Shown: positions 44,091-52,654 of the stretch, in pieces
How positions within the stretch are numbered: position 1 is the first letter of the stretch
Layout of the letters: each line of letters begins with the position of its first letter
NCBI GenBank assembly: GCA_023151315.1
Contig: JAKLJE010000009.1
Location: 90,416 to 154,415, forward strand
Source of the DNA: Bacteroidia bacterium
GTDB taxonomy: Bacteria > Bacteroidota > Bacteroidia > Palsa-965
DNA: 64,000 nt
Direction of reading: 5' to 3'
Program-made: the position numbers and the translations under genes
The notes under the pieces: model-generated
Told to the model about the DNA's origin: nothing
The model's input: only the letters and a program-made list of their open reading frames with translations
Database searches by the model: none

Positions 44091-45238
44091 CAGGCAAGAT
44101 GATGTAACATTTGCTCACACATAAACTCAGCTGCATGACCATCACCGAAAACCTCCGGAAACTCAAGTTTCGCATTGCCGAGTTTCTCTGCAGCGCTTAC
44201 AATTCTTGATTCATCAGCGTCAGCCAGGATTGCCGAACCGCATTGTACCAATTCCACCCATTCCGTTTCCGGACGAAGAATGACACATGGCTTCCTGAAG
44301 AAGAATGCTTCTTTCTGAACACCACCTGAATCTGTAAATACCATTGCTGCGTTTTTTTCCAATTCAATCATTTCAAAAAACGAAGCAGGATCTGTGAGTT
44401 TCAACAACGGATTTGCATCAATCATTGCAACAAGATCGCTGTGCATGGCGATATTTTTTCGTGTGCGCGGATGAACGGGCAAAACAACGGCTTTATTGTT
44501 TTTCATTGCAATTGCATTCAATGCTCTGAAGATTGAAAGCAATCTTTCTCGCTGATCGGTATTGTTATCGCGATGAACCGTAGCCAGATAAAAACTGCCA
44601 GCTGACAAATTCAATCGCTTGAGAATATCTGTCTTTGTTCCTGCAATTTCCGCGAAGAACAAACTGTTATCATACATAATGTCGCCGCAATGATAAACCG
44701 CAGGCTGATCTGCTGTTGCTCTCGTCGGATTCTGCGACTTCGCAATTCCTTCCTTCACCAGATGATCGTATCCGGTTTTCGTTGGAGAAAACAGCAACGT
44801 AGAAATATGATCGCACATAATGCGGTTGATTTCCTCCGGCATTTTTTTATTGAAAGAACGCAATCCGGCTTCAATGTGAACTACCGGAACATGAATTTTA
44901 GACGCAGCAACGGCTCCTGCCAGTGTTGAATTGGTATCACCATACAACACAAGTGCATGCGGTTTCTCATCAGTCAGAATTTTTTCGATACCGGATATCA
45001 TCGCAGCGGTTTGTGCTCCGTGCGAACCGGAACCGACATTCAGATTGTAATCCGGAGCCGGAATTCCCATCTCACGAAAAAACACTTCTGACATGTTTTC
45101 ATCGTAGTGCTGACCTGTATGAACGATTTTCTCGCTGATGCGGTTACTGTACTTTGTACGTATAGCTCTGCTCAATGCAGCCGCTTTGATGATCTGCGGT
45201 CGAGCGCCAATGATTGTAATGATCTTCAGCATATGCAC
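44090..45238 (-). CDS. wecB: UDP-N-acetylglucosamine 2-epimerase (non-hydrolysing)
   Basis: WecB interconverts UDP-GlcNAc and UDP-ManNAc to feed surface polysaccharide. The 382-residue GT-B-like protein has the start IITIIGARPQIIKAAALSRAI, VLYGDTNSTLAGAVAA (about 98-113), HIEAGLRSFN (128-137) and TDSGGVQKEAFF near 305 in the C-terminal half. It begins the operon wecB-deacetylase-FemAB-upp-membrane protein-yjjG. The first ATG is at 45238; the ATG two codons later (45232) is also possible. Confidence 0.92.
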   Translation of the reverse strand: MHMLKIITIIGARPQIIKAAALSRAIRTKYSNRISEKIVHTGQHYDENMSEVFFREMGIPAPDYNLNVGSGSHGAQTAAMISGIEKILTDEKPHALVLYGDTNSTLAGAVAASKIHVPVVHIEAGLRSFNKKMPEEINRIMCDHISTLLFSPTKTGYDHLVKEGIAKSQNPTRATADQPAVYHCGDIMYDNSLFFAEIAGTKTDILKRLNLSAGSFYLATVHRDNNTDQRERLLSIFRALNAIAMKNNKAVVLPVHPRTRKNIAMHSDLVAMIDANPLLKLTDPASFFEMIELEKNAAMVFTDSGGVQKEAFFFRKPCVILRPETEWVELVQCGSAILADADESRIVSAAEKLGNAKLEFPEVFGDGHAAEFMCEQMLHHLA

Positions 45239-45290
45239 AGCGAAGATAGGAGTTGTTCTCCCTCATTCATAACCGTAATTGCGTTGGCAA

Positions 45291-45995
45291 CTACATCAAA
45301 CCTTCATCGGCAAAACTGAAATAGGTTTTTCCACCTACAATGATGTGATCCAGCAATGAAATATCAAGAATAGAAGCACCTTCCGACAATCTTCGGGTCA
45401 GTTTCTTATCCTGTTCGCTGGGTTTTGCCGCACCTGAAGGGTGATTGTGACAGAGAATCATGCCGCTTGCTCCATAATCGAGTGCAGCACGGAAGATCAA
45501 TTTCGGATCTACCACCGTTGCGTTCATTCCGCCTTTACTGATGAGCTCTTTCCGCATTACAATATTGGCGCGATTGAGCAAGAGCACCCAGAATTCTTCG
45601 TGGTGCAAATCCGTCAGCAAGGGAGCAATAATCTTATACGCCGTTTCGCTGGAACTTATCGGTTGTACTTCCTGCGCGGGAGTAACGGAACGTCGGCGTC
45701 CGAGCTCCATGGCCGCAATAATGCTGATGGCTTTGGCTTCTCCCATACCGCGATAGCGACGTAAATCGCTTACCGAACAACGGGCAAGAATATCAAGATT
45801 GTTTTCGTGTTCGCCGAGGATGCGTTTGCATAAATCCACTGCAGATTCGTTACGGTTTCCGCTGCCTATAAGAATGGCAAGAAGCTCAGCATCAGAAAGA
45901 ACATGACGTCCTTTCAACAGTAGCTTTTCTCTCGGTCGATCGTCTTCTGCCCAGGCTTTAATGGACAGACGGTTTTCAGGGGTTGAGTAATTCAT
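45291..45995 (-). CDS. radC: RadC family JAB1/MPN domain protein
   Basis: A 234-residue protein with an N-terminal helix-hairpin-helix-like region (LRRYRGMGEAKAISIIAAMELGRR) and a C-terminal JAMM metalloprotease-like domain with HNHPSG-x7-D (HNHPSGAAKPSEQD). RadC was named after a DNA-repair phenotype that was later doubted, and its real function is unknown. It stands between wecB (52 bases to the left) and the rpsT terminator on the right. Confidence 0.9.
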   Translation of the reverse strand: MNYSTPENRLSIKAWAEDDRPREKLLLKGRHVLSDAELLAILIGSGNRNESAVDLCKRILGEHENNLDILARCSVSDLRRYRGMGEAKAISIIAAMELGRRRSVTPAQEVQPISSSETAYKIIAPLLTDLHHEEFWVLLLNRANIVMRKELISKGGMNATVVDPKLIFRAALDYGASGMILCHNHPSGAAKPSEQDKKLTRRLSEGASILDISLLDHIIVGGKTYFSFADEGLM

Positions 45996-46035
45996 AAAAA
46001 AAAGGAAAGGACCGAAAATTAGTCCTTTCCTTTTT
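45996..46035 (-). terminator. Rho-independent terminator of rpsT
   Basis: AAAAAGGAAAGGAC at 45999-46012 pairs perfectly with GTCCTTTCCTTTTT at 46022-46035 around a 9-base loop; the minus strand ends in a run of eight T. It directly follows the rpsT stop (46055) and sits just before radC, so rpsT ends here and radC needs its own promoter or readthrough. Confidence 0.9.
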
Positions 46036-46054
46036 AATAGTCGTTTGAAAACGC

Positions 46055-46309
46055 TTACGCGATCTTCGCTACGTGCTTCGCAAGTTTGCTCTTGAGGTTC
46101 GCAGCTTTATTTTTATGGATTACGTTTTTCTTCGCCAGTTTGTCAACCATTGAAGAAACTTTCGCCAGTTTCGCTGTTGCCGCCTTCTTATCTTTTTCAG
46201 AGCGGATATCCTTAATTGCAGTACGTGTTGATTTCGCCTGATAACGGTTAGTCAGACGCTTTGCATCGTTTGAACGGATTCTCTTTTCTGATGATTTGTG
46301 ATTAGCCAT
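46055..46309 (-). CDS. rpsT: 30S ribosomal protein S20
   Basis: bS20, an 84-residue basic helical protein of the small ribosomal subunit that binds 16S rRNA. It begins MANHKSSEKRIRSNDAKR, the usual Bacteroidota S20 start, and ends with the Lys/Ala-rich helix KLAKHVAKIA. It is a single-gene transcript with a -7 element at 46329-46336 and a terminator at 45996-46035. E. coli S20 represses its own translation; no such element was found here. Confidence 0.95.
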   Translation of the reverse strand: MANHKSSEKRIRSNDAKRLTNRYQAKSTRTAIKDIRSEKDKKAATAKLAKVSSMVDKLAKKNVIHKNKAANLKSKLAKHVAKIA

Positions 46310-46328
46310 TTCCTTAAATTTGAGGGTG

Positions 46329-46336
46329 CAAATATA
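46329..46336 (-). promoter_or_regulatory. rpsT: -7 element of rpsT
   Basis: The minus strand reads TATATTTG, an exact TAnnTTTG match 19 bases before the rpsT ATG. No TTTG -33 box at the right distance was seen, but strong ribosomal promoters in this phylum can rely on the -7. Confidence 0.5.
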
Positions 46337-46481
46337 GAATATTTCAGGATTATACCGTAATTACACCGAAAAAAAGACAAAATCTGTTTCCCGGCAGCTA
46401 AAACAGACAACCGGCAAAATCATTAAAAAGCTGCATTTCTCTACATAAATCACCCGAAAACGCCCGAAAATCGGCTGAATA

Positions 46482-47507
46482 ATGCCAAAAACTCTTCAAA
46501 TAGCTGATTTTTTAGAATTGCGAAAATCGCATCCCATCATCGATGTGCGCTCTCCGCAGGAGTTCCTTCATGGACACATTCCCGGTGCCATCAACATTCC
46601 CTTGTTCGATGATGCGGAGCGTGCCATAGTGGGCACACTCTACAAGCAGAAAGGACAGGAGAAAGCGTTCAGCGCAGGACTGGAAATTGTGACGCCGAAA
46701 CTGCATCAATTTGCACAACGTGCTCATGAGATTGCCAAGAACGGTGTTGTAAATGTGCATTGCTGGAGAGGCGGCATGCGTTCGGGATCAATGGCAAGCT
46801 TTTTCGAAACACAGGGACTGAAAGCCAACTTGCTCGAAGGCGGATATAAGTCGTACAGACGATTTGTACTGGAACAATTTGCACGTCCATTGAAGATTGC
46901 AATTGTAGGAGGAGAAACCGGCTCAGGTAAAACAGAAATTCTGCAACATATTCAGAAAGCCGGTGAACAGATTCTGGATCTTGAAAAAATCGCTTCGCAC
47001 CGGGGTTCTTCTTTCGGCGCGTTGGGAATGAACAAGCAACCGACTGTGGAACAGTTCGAAAATAATCTGCTCGATGAGTTGAATCATCTTGATTCTGAAA
47101 AACGAATCTGGATGGAGGATGAATCGAGAAGCATTGGCCGTGTTTTCATTCCGGCTCCGTTGTGGGAACAGATGAGCTTGGCTCCTGTTTATCGCGTTCG
47201 AATTCCGTTCGATGTCCGGGTACAACGATTGATTCACGATTACGGTTCGTTTCCGGTAGAAGTATTGAAAGAAGCTGTAGAAAGAATTAAAAAAAGATTG
47301 GGTGGTCTCGATTACAAAATTGCAATGGAAGCTCTCGAAAACGGTGATGCGGCCACTGTAACAGCAATCACGCTTCGCTATTACGATAAAGCGTACGATC
47401 ATCCGCACAAAATCAGAAACTATAACGGCGTAAAATTTATTGATTGTGATTCCGGAGATCCATCCGAAAATGCAATTAAAATCCTGAATTTTGCAGCCAC
47501 TGAATGA
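46482..47507 (+). CDS. mnmH: tRNA 2-selenouridine synthase MnmH
   Basis: MnmH swaps sulfur for selenium at the wobble uridine of tRNAs for Lys, Glu and Gln, using selenophosphate, via a geranylated intermediate. The 341-residue protein has a rhodanese domain with the catalytic Cys as C94 in [13 protein letters not shown] and a P-loop domain with GGETGSGKT at 143-151. It is followed at once by selD, the source of selenophosphate, so the two form a selenium-to-tRNA operon. Both key sites are intact. Confidence 0.93.
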   Translation: MPKTLQIADFLELRKSHPIIDVRSPQEFLHGHIPGAINIPLFDDAERAIVGTLYKQKGQEKAFSAGLEIVTPKLHQFAQRAHEIAKNGVVNVHCWRGGMRSGSMASFFETQGLKANLLEGGYKSYRRFVLEQFARPLKIAIVGGETGSGKTEILQHIQKAGEQILDLEKIASHRGSSFGALGMNKQPTVEQFENNLLDELNHLDSEKRIWMEDESRSIGRVFIPAPLWEQMSLAPVYRVRIPFDVRVQRLIHDYGSFPVEVLKEAVERIKKRLGGLDYKIAMEALENGDAATVTAITLRYYDKAYDHPHKIRNYNGVKFIDCDSGDPSENAIKILNFAATE

Positions 47508-47508
47508 T

Positions 47509-48552
47509 ATGGAAAACACACAGGAAATTCTGCTAACGGAATTAAGTCACGGTGCCGGTTGCGGTTGCAAAATTGCACCTGCCGTTCTCGATAATATTTT
47601 GAAATCGGATTTACCACCGGTAATCGATCCGCACCTGCTGGTTGGAAACGACAAGAAAGACGATGCTGCTGTTTATGATCTTGGCAACGGGAAAGCCGTA
47701 ATCAGCACAACGGATTTTTTCATGCCGATTGTTGACGACGCTTTCGACTTCGGCAGAATTGCATCGGTAAATGCAATCAGCGATGTGTACGCTATGGGCG
47801 GAAAACCTCTGATGGCGATTGCAATTCTCGGCTGGCCGGTGAATAAAGTTCCTGCGGAACTTGCAGGAAAAGTTCTCGAAGGTGCGCGAGCTGTTTGTCG
47901 CGAAGCAGGAATTCCTTTGGCTGGCGGACACAGTATTGACAGTCCGGAACCGATTTTCGGTTTGGCAGTAACAGGTGAATTGGAGATCAGGAATCTGAAA
48001 CAAAATTCTACTGCCACGGAAGGCTGCGAACTCTTTCTCACAAAACCGCTTGGTGTTGGAATTCTCACCACCGCAAAGAAGAAAAAACTGGTGAAGGCAG
48101 AAGATCTGCAACGCGCAGTAAATAATATGTTGAAGCTGAATAACGCCGGAGAAAAGTTCGGAACATTACCTTACGTAAAGGCCATGACCGATGTAACCGG
48201 ATTCGGATTGCTCGGACATTTGGGTGAAATGGTTGACGGCAGCAATCTGAGTGCGGAAATTGAATTCAGTAAAGTTCCTGTACTCGACGGATTGAACGAA
48301 TACATTGCACAGAATTGCATTCCGGGCGGAACCAATCGCAACTGGGCAAGCTACGGTGAAGGAATAATCGGTGTGGATGACGCTCGCAAGGCCATTCTTG
48401 CCGATCCGCAAACGAGCGGTGGATTGCTGGTGGCAGTGGAAAGCGGTAAGTCGGAACAATTCCTTTCAGAAGCGAAACAACTCGGATTCAATCTGCATTC
48501 ATTCGGAAAACTGACCGCCCGCAATAAAGAATTCCGCATTAAAGTTTCCTGA
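47509..48552 (+). CDS. selD: Selenide, water dikinase (selenophosphate synthase)
   Basis: SelD makes selenophosphate from selenide and ATP. The 347-residue protein has the N-terminal catalytic loop HGAGCGCKI with C18 (Cys rather than selenocysteine, as no in-frame TGA is used) and K21, followed by PurM-like ATP-binding and C-terminal domains with [10 protein letters not shown] and DPQTSGGLL. The ATG at 47509 comes just after the mnmH stop (47505-47507); an ATG at 47491 inside mnmH was rejected. No selA or selB is in the window, so selenium use in proteins cannot be judged. Confidence 0.95.
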   Translation: MENTQEILLTELSHGAGCGCKIAPAVLDNILKSDLPPVIDPHLLVGNDKKDDAAVYDLGNGKAVISTTDFFMPIVDDAFDFGRIASVNAISDVYAMGGKPLMAIAILGWPVNKVPAELAGKVLEGARAVCREAGIPLAGGHSIDSPEPIFGLAVTGELEIRNLKQNSTATEGCELFLTKPLGVGILTTAKKKKLVKAEDLQRAVNNMLKLNNAGEKFGTLPYVKAMTDVTGFGLLGHLGEMVDGSNLSAEIEFSKVPVLDGLNEYIAQNCIPGGTNRNWASYGEGIIGVDDARKAILADPQTSGGLLVAVESGKSEQFLSEAKQLGFNLHSFGKLTARNKEFRIKVS

Positions 48553-48655
48553 TCCGCGGGAAAAGATGAAATATCCTTCATCAGACTGCGTTATGCTGTG
48601 TAAAAGGATGTTAAAAGGTTGTAGTGCCTTTTCAATAAAAAGTAAACTGAATCGT

Positions 48656-48663
48656 TACTTTTG
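48656..48663 (+). promoter_or_regulatory. Candidate -7 element of gldF-gldG
   Basis: TACTTTTG is an exact TAnnTTTG match 14 bases before the gldF ATG at 48678. CTTTTC at 48628-48633 lies at about the -33 distance but is only a partial match. It is placed in the 125-base gap after selD, which also holds a weak hairpin. Confidence 0.4.
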
Positions 48664-48677
48664 AGCCGTCAAGATTT

Positions 48678-49409
48678 ATGTATTCACTCTTCGTCAAGGA
48701 AATCCGCAGCTTTCTGAGTTCCCTCATCGGGTACATCGTGATTGTCGTTTTCCTGTTGGCCATCTCGCTTTTCATGTGGATCATCCGCGGAAGCACCAAC
48801 GTTCTTGACGTAGGCTACGCCAACATCGATACGCTTTTCTCTATCGGTCCATGGGTGTTTCTTTTTCTGATTCCTGCAATCACGATGCGTTCCTTTGCCG
48901 ACGAAAAGAAATCCGGAACAATTGAATTGCTTCTCACCCGCCCGCTTACTGATATGCAAATCATTCTGGCTAAATATTTCGCCGGAATTATTCTCGTTGC
49001 AATTTCCATCCTGCCAACTTTGATCCATTACTATTCTGTTTGGCGACTCGGTGAAGTTCAAGGTAACATCGATTCAGGCGGAACCTGGGGCTCGTACATC
49101 GGTTTACTTTTTCTCGGTTCATCTTTTGTTGCAATCGGAATCTTCTGTTCGTCCATAACCGACAATCAGATCGTTTCTTTCATTCTCTCGCTTGCGCTCT
49201 GCTTCGTGTTCTACACCGGTTTCGAACAGCTGAGTTCATTATCGTTATTCGGGAAAGCAGACACATTCATTCAGTCCATTGGCATCAACGAACATTACAA
49301 TTCCATCAGTCGTGGTGTTGTGGATACACGTGACGTCGTTTACTTTATTTCATTCAACATTCTCTTCCTGCTTTTCACTCGCACGGTGCTTGAAAGCAGA
49401 AAATGGTAA
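48678..49409 (+). CDS. gldF: GldF, ABC transporter permease for gliding motility
   Basis: A 243-residue permease with six membrane helices, 'ABC-2' type: the N-terminal SLFVKEIRSFLSSLIGYIV, the coupling motif DEKKSGTIELLLTRPLTD at about 75-92 and the last helices near 160-243. In Flavobacterium johnsoniae GldA, GldF and GldG make an ABC transporter that is needed for gliding in several species, though it can be dispensed with in others. GldA (the ATPase) is not in this window. gldG follows with the stop codons overlapping or a few bases apart. Confidence 0.93.
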   Translation: MYSLFVKEIRSFLSSLIGYIVIVVFLLAISLFMWIIRGSTNVLDVGYANIDTLFSIGPWVFLFLIPAITMRSFADEKKSGTIELLLTRPLTDMQIILAKYFAGIILVAISILPTLIHYYSVWRLGEVQGNIDSGGTWGSYIGLLFLGSSFVAIGIFCSSITDNQIVSFILSLALCFVFYTGFEQLSSLSLFGKADTFIQSIGINEHYNSISRGVVDTRDVVYFISFNILFLLFTRTVLESRKW

Positions 49410-49411
49410 TT

Positions 49412-51337
49412 ATGGATAAACGCAGTAACAAAAGACAGAATCTCACTGCACTCGGACTGGGTGTGGTTGTGGTATTGTTGCTGAATGTGGTTTCTCAATA
49501 CGTCTTCTTCCGTCTTGACCTTACCTCAGAGAAACGTTACACGCTTGCAGAAAGTACAGTTCAGATGCTGGATTCGCTGGATGATGTCGTGTATTTCGAA
49601 GTTTATCTGGAAGGAGAATTCCCTCAAGGTGCCGGCGATTACAAGCGTCTTCGTGATGAAACACGATTGATGCTGGATGAATTCCGTGCCTGGGGCGGTG
49701 ATAATATCCAGTACGAATTCGTTGATCCGGGTGCAAACGACGATGAGCGCGAGCGTAAGAAGTTTCAGCGCCAGTTGGCAGAAAAGGGTTTGATTCCGCA
49801 TCCGGAAACATTTGTGGATGATAATGGTGTGGAAGTAACACAGTTGCTTTTCCCTTGGGCGGTTGCGCGTTATCACGGTAAAGAAGTTGCAGTGCCGCTT
49901 CTGGGTTCTTCAACGAAGAGTCCGAATGAAGAAGTACTCAATCACGCAGTGGAAGGTTTGGAGTATGAACTCTCCAATGGTGTGCGCAAATTACTCATGC
50001 GTCGCAAACCGAAAGTGGCCATCACTCAAGGACACGGAGAGCCTGATTCTATACAGGTAAATGATCTGTTAAGTGGTCTGCGTGAATATTACGATGTGGA
50101 ATTTGTTCAGTTCGGCAGCAAGCTTAATACGTTCCGCGATACCGTTCAGAATGCAACTCAGATCCGCAACGTTTATGACGCGGTGATCATGATTGCTCCG
50201 GATTCCGCATTCACCACAAAAGAACTTTTCATTCTCGATCAATACATTTTGTACGGCGGTAAAGCATTATTCATGGTGGATCCTGTACTCACCAGCATAG
50301 ACAGTCTTTCCATTACCGGAAGAACAATGGCAATGCCGCGACATTTCGGATTGAAGAACGAACCGGGATTGGAAGACATACTCTACAATTACGGAGCCGG
50401 ATTGAAATCTCAACTCGTTGAAGATTTATATTGCGCACAGGTGGCAATTCCGGTAAACGGTCCGCAGAAGCAATTCGTTCCTGCGCCTTGGGTGTATTCT
50501 CCAACCATTCTGCCACAGGAAAAACACCCGATTGTAAAAAATCTGGATCGAATCAAGTTCGATTTTGTCAGTACAATTGATACCATTTCCACAAGTGCTC
50601 CGATCCGTAAAGAAGTGCTGATCCGCACTTCAGACAAATCCACTATCATGCGAACACCGAATGAAGTGGTGCTGATGTATGCAATGATGGAACGCGATCC
50701 GCGCACGTTCAATAAACCGCATCAGAATGTTGCTGTGTTGCTGGAAGGAACTTTCCACTCGTATTTCCGTCAGAAAATTTTACCGCCGGAAATTGAAAAC
50801 AGTCCGGAAATCGGATACATAAAAACCGGTCGCGCAGAGTCACGCATCATTGTCATCGCCGATGGAGATGTAGCCATCAATCCTGTTTATCAGGGACAAG
50901 CACTCCCATTGGGTCTGGACCGACTCAACCGCCTGAACAGAAATTTCTACGCCAACAAGAAACTATTGATCAACTGCGCCAACTATCTGCTGGATGATAA
51001 CGGATTGCTTTCTGTACGTTCACGCGAAGTAACCTTGCGTTTGCTGGATCGCGGAAAGATCAAAGAGCAACGATTGAAGTGGCAGCTCATCAACACTATA
51101 CTTCCTATTGCGTCCATCATGTTGTTCGGTTTGTTCCGCATGTGGGCTCGACGCAAGAAGTACGGAAGCGGAATGCTCAATACCCGCAAAGGTCCGTTGG
51201 AGATCATGGAATATGTGATGGCATTGATTTCAGGTGTAATTCTATACCTGATGTTCTCCAACTGGATTCTGGCAGGCGCTGCTGTAGCTGTGGTTCTGGC
51301 GCTGTTCTTTATCCGCTCCAAACGTCAATCAGAATAA
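49412..51337 (+). CDS. gldG: GldG, ABC-type gliding motility auxiliary protein
   Basis: A 641-residue protein with an N-terminal membrane helix (about 12-33), a large periplasmic domain with DUF7088-like features (RYTLAESTVQMLDSLDD near 40-56), and a C-terminal set of two helices (about 560-575 and 595-632). This is the layout of GldG. The ATG at 49412 is used; one at 49403 overlaps the gldF stop. It is part of gldF-gldG-DUF4340, and mutants in this module affect gliding in F. johnsoniae. Confidence 0.93.
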   Translation: MDKRSNKRQNLTALGLGVVVVLLLNVVSQYVFFRLDLTSEKRYTLAESTVQMLDSLDDVVYFEVYLEGEFPQGAGDYKRLRDETRLMLDEFRAWGGDNIQYEFVDPGANDDERERKKFQRQLAEKGLIPHPETFVDDNGVEVTQLLFPWAVARYHGKEVAVPLLGSSTKSPNEEVLNHAVEGLEYELSNGVRKLLMRRKPKVAITQGHGEPDSIQVNDLLSGLREYYDVEFVQFGSKLNTFRDTVQNATQIRNVYDAVIMIAPDSAFTTKELFILDQYILYGGKALFMVDPVLTSIDSLSITGRTMAMPRHFGLKNEPGLEDILYNYGAGLKSQLVEDLYCAQVAIPVNGPQKQFVPAPWVYSPTILPQEKHPIVKNLDRIKFDFVSTIDTISTSAPIRKEVLIRTSDKSTIMRTPNEVVLMYAMMERDPRTFNKPHQNVAVLLEGTFHSYFRQKILPPEIENSPEIGYIKTGRAESRIIVIADGDVAINPVYQGQALPLGLDRLNRLNRNFYANKKLLINCANYLLDDNGLLSVRSREVTLRLLDRGKIKEQRLKWQLINTILPIASIMLFGLFRMWARRKKYGSGMLNTRKGPLEIMEYVMALISGVILYLMFSNWILAGAAVAVVLALFFIRSKRQSE

Positions 51338-51415
51338 ATTTCGCAGCACACCGCTTATTGATCAGGAAGCGCCGGTCGTGAATAATGTGCTGCTGATTGC
51401 GGAAGGATCACGATA

Positions 51416-51447
51416 TTTGCCCAAAGCAACTCCCCTGTTACTTTAGA
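51416..51447 (+). promoter_or_regulatory. Promoter of the DUF4340 gene
   Basis: TTTG at 51416-51419 is followed after 20 bases by TACTTTAG at 51440-51447, which matches the -33/-7 pair TTTG-N19-21-TAnnTTTG but for one base. It is 9 bases before the ATG at 51456, so the mRNA would have almost no leader. Confidence 0.4.
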
Positions 51448-51455
51448 ACTGACTT

Positions 51456-52499
51456 ATGAATCGTAACCGAATAATTCTCATTGCCGTTGTTGTTCTTGCT
51501 GCTGCCAGTGTTTGGCTCGTAATGAATAACGATAAAGGAACTGTGAAACGTGAATTGCGTGACTTTGCATTTGCAGACACCGCAACTGTTGACAAAGTGT
51601 TTCTTGCTGATAAAACAGGGAAGCAAACTACGCTTACACGCAATGCAGACGGAACATGGACTGTAAACGGACAATTCAAAGCACGTCCTGACGCGATTGA
51701 TTATTTACTGAAAACTGTACACGACTTGAGTGTACGCGAACCAGTTGGTGCGAAAGCACGTGAGAATATTATCAAGCGTCTGATCACCGGATCTATCAAG
51801 TGTGAAATTTATGCGGGCGGTGAATTGAAACGCCTGTATTACGTGGGAACAGAAACGCCTGATCAATTAGGAACATACATGTTGCTCGCCGATGCTTCCA
51901 CAGGAGAAAATTCAACGGAACCATTCGTAATGGAGATTAAAGGATTCAATGGCTATCTCACAAGTCGTTATTCTCCCGATCCGAATGAGTGGCGCGATAA
52001 ATCTGCATTTGCCTATTACGTTCCGGACATACGTTCCGTAAAAGTTGATCACATCGGTTATCCTGAACAATCGTTCATTGTAACGCAGTCACCCGACATG
52101 AAATACAATCTGCAGAACACCGCAGGTAAACCGCTTCCATTCGATACGGCCAATGTACGCCGCTTTCTCTCGTACTTCGTTCGATTAGGATTTGTTGATT
52201 TCGCCAACAATCTGGACAAACATGTGAAAGACTCAATTCTGGCTTCGCCTCCGGCACATATCATCACCGTACAGGATGCTTCCGGAAAGAAGAACATGAT
52301 GAAGATGTATTACAAACCTTCCGACAGTCGCTCCAAAGGAGATACTGCTGCCAGTGACGGTTCTTTTTATGATGTGGACAACATGTACGCGCTCACGAAT
52401 GAGGGTAAAGACTTCGTTGTGGTTCAGTACTTCGTATTCGGGAAAGTGCTTCAGCGTCCTGAATATTTCGCGTTGCCGGTTCGACAGGACGGTAAGTAA
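51456..52499 (+). CDS. DUF4340 domain protein, probable GldG partner
   Basis: A 347-residue protein with one N-terminal membrane helix (IILIAVVVLAAASVWLVM) and a periplasmic DUF4340 domain: FADTATVDKVFLADKTGKQ, LTRNADGTWTVNGQFKA and later FNGYLTSRYSPDPNEWRDK. In many bacteria DUF4340 genes follow gldG-like genes, and the two domains are thought to work on the same ABC module. Function is unknown. It ends before dnaN with a 155-base gap. Confidence 0.85.
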   Translation: MNRNRIILIAVVVLAAASVWLVMNNDKGTVKRELRDFAFADTATVDKVFLADKTGKQTTLTRNADGTWTVNGQFKARPDAIDYLLKTVHDLSVREPVGAKARENIIKRLITGSIKCEIYAGGELKRLYYVGTETPDQLGTYMLLADASTGENSTEPFVMEIKGFNGYLTSRYSPDPNEWRDKSAFAYYVPDIRSVKVDHIGYPEQSFIVTQSPDMKYNLQNTAGKPLPFDTANVRRFLSYFVRLGFVDFANNLDKHVKDSILASPPAHIITVQDASGKKNMMKMYYKPSDSRSKGDTAASDGSFYDVDNMYALTNEGKDFVVVQYFVFGKVLQRPEYFALPVRQDGK

Positions 52500-52619
52500 T
52501 CCATAGGATTTCTTCTGCATTGAGTGCCAATTCGTTAGAATGGCATCAGGGGAAAGGTTATTGTTCAAAATGAGTTAATAACTCTGATTTTCGCTGAGAA
52601 ACGCCCCATCCAAAACGGG

Positions 52620-52627
52620 TATTTTTG
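52620..52627 (+). promoter_or_regulatory. dnaN: Candidate -7 element of dnaN
   Basis: TATTTTTG is an exact TAnnTTTG match 27 bases before the dnaN ATG at 52655. No good -33 box is seen. Confidence 0.4.
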
Positions 52628-52654
52628 TAAGTCAAGATAAAAATCGAACGACTT

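Noticed and set aside
48565..48582. Hairpin after selD (GATGAA/TTCATC)
   Set aside because: Only six base pairs and no T run; too weak to call a terminator.
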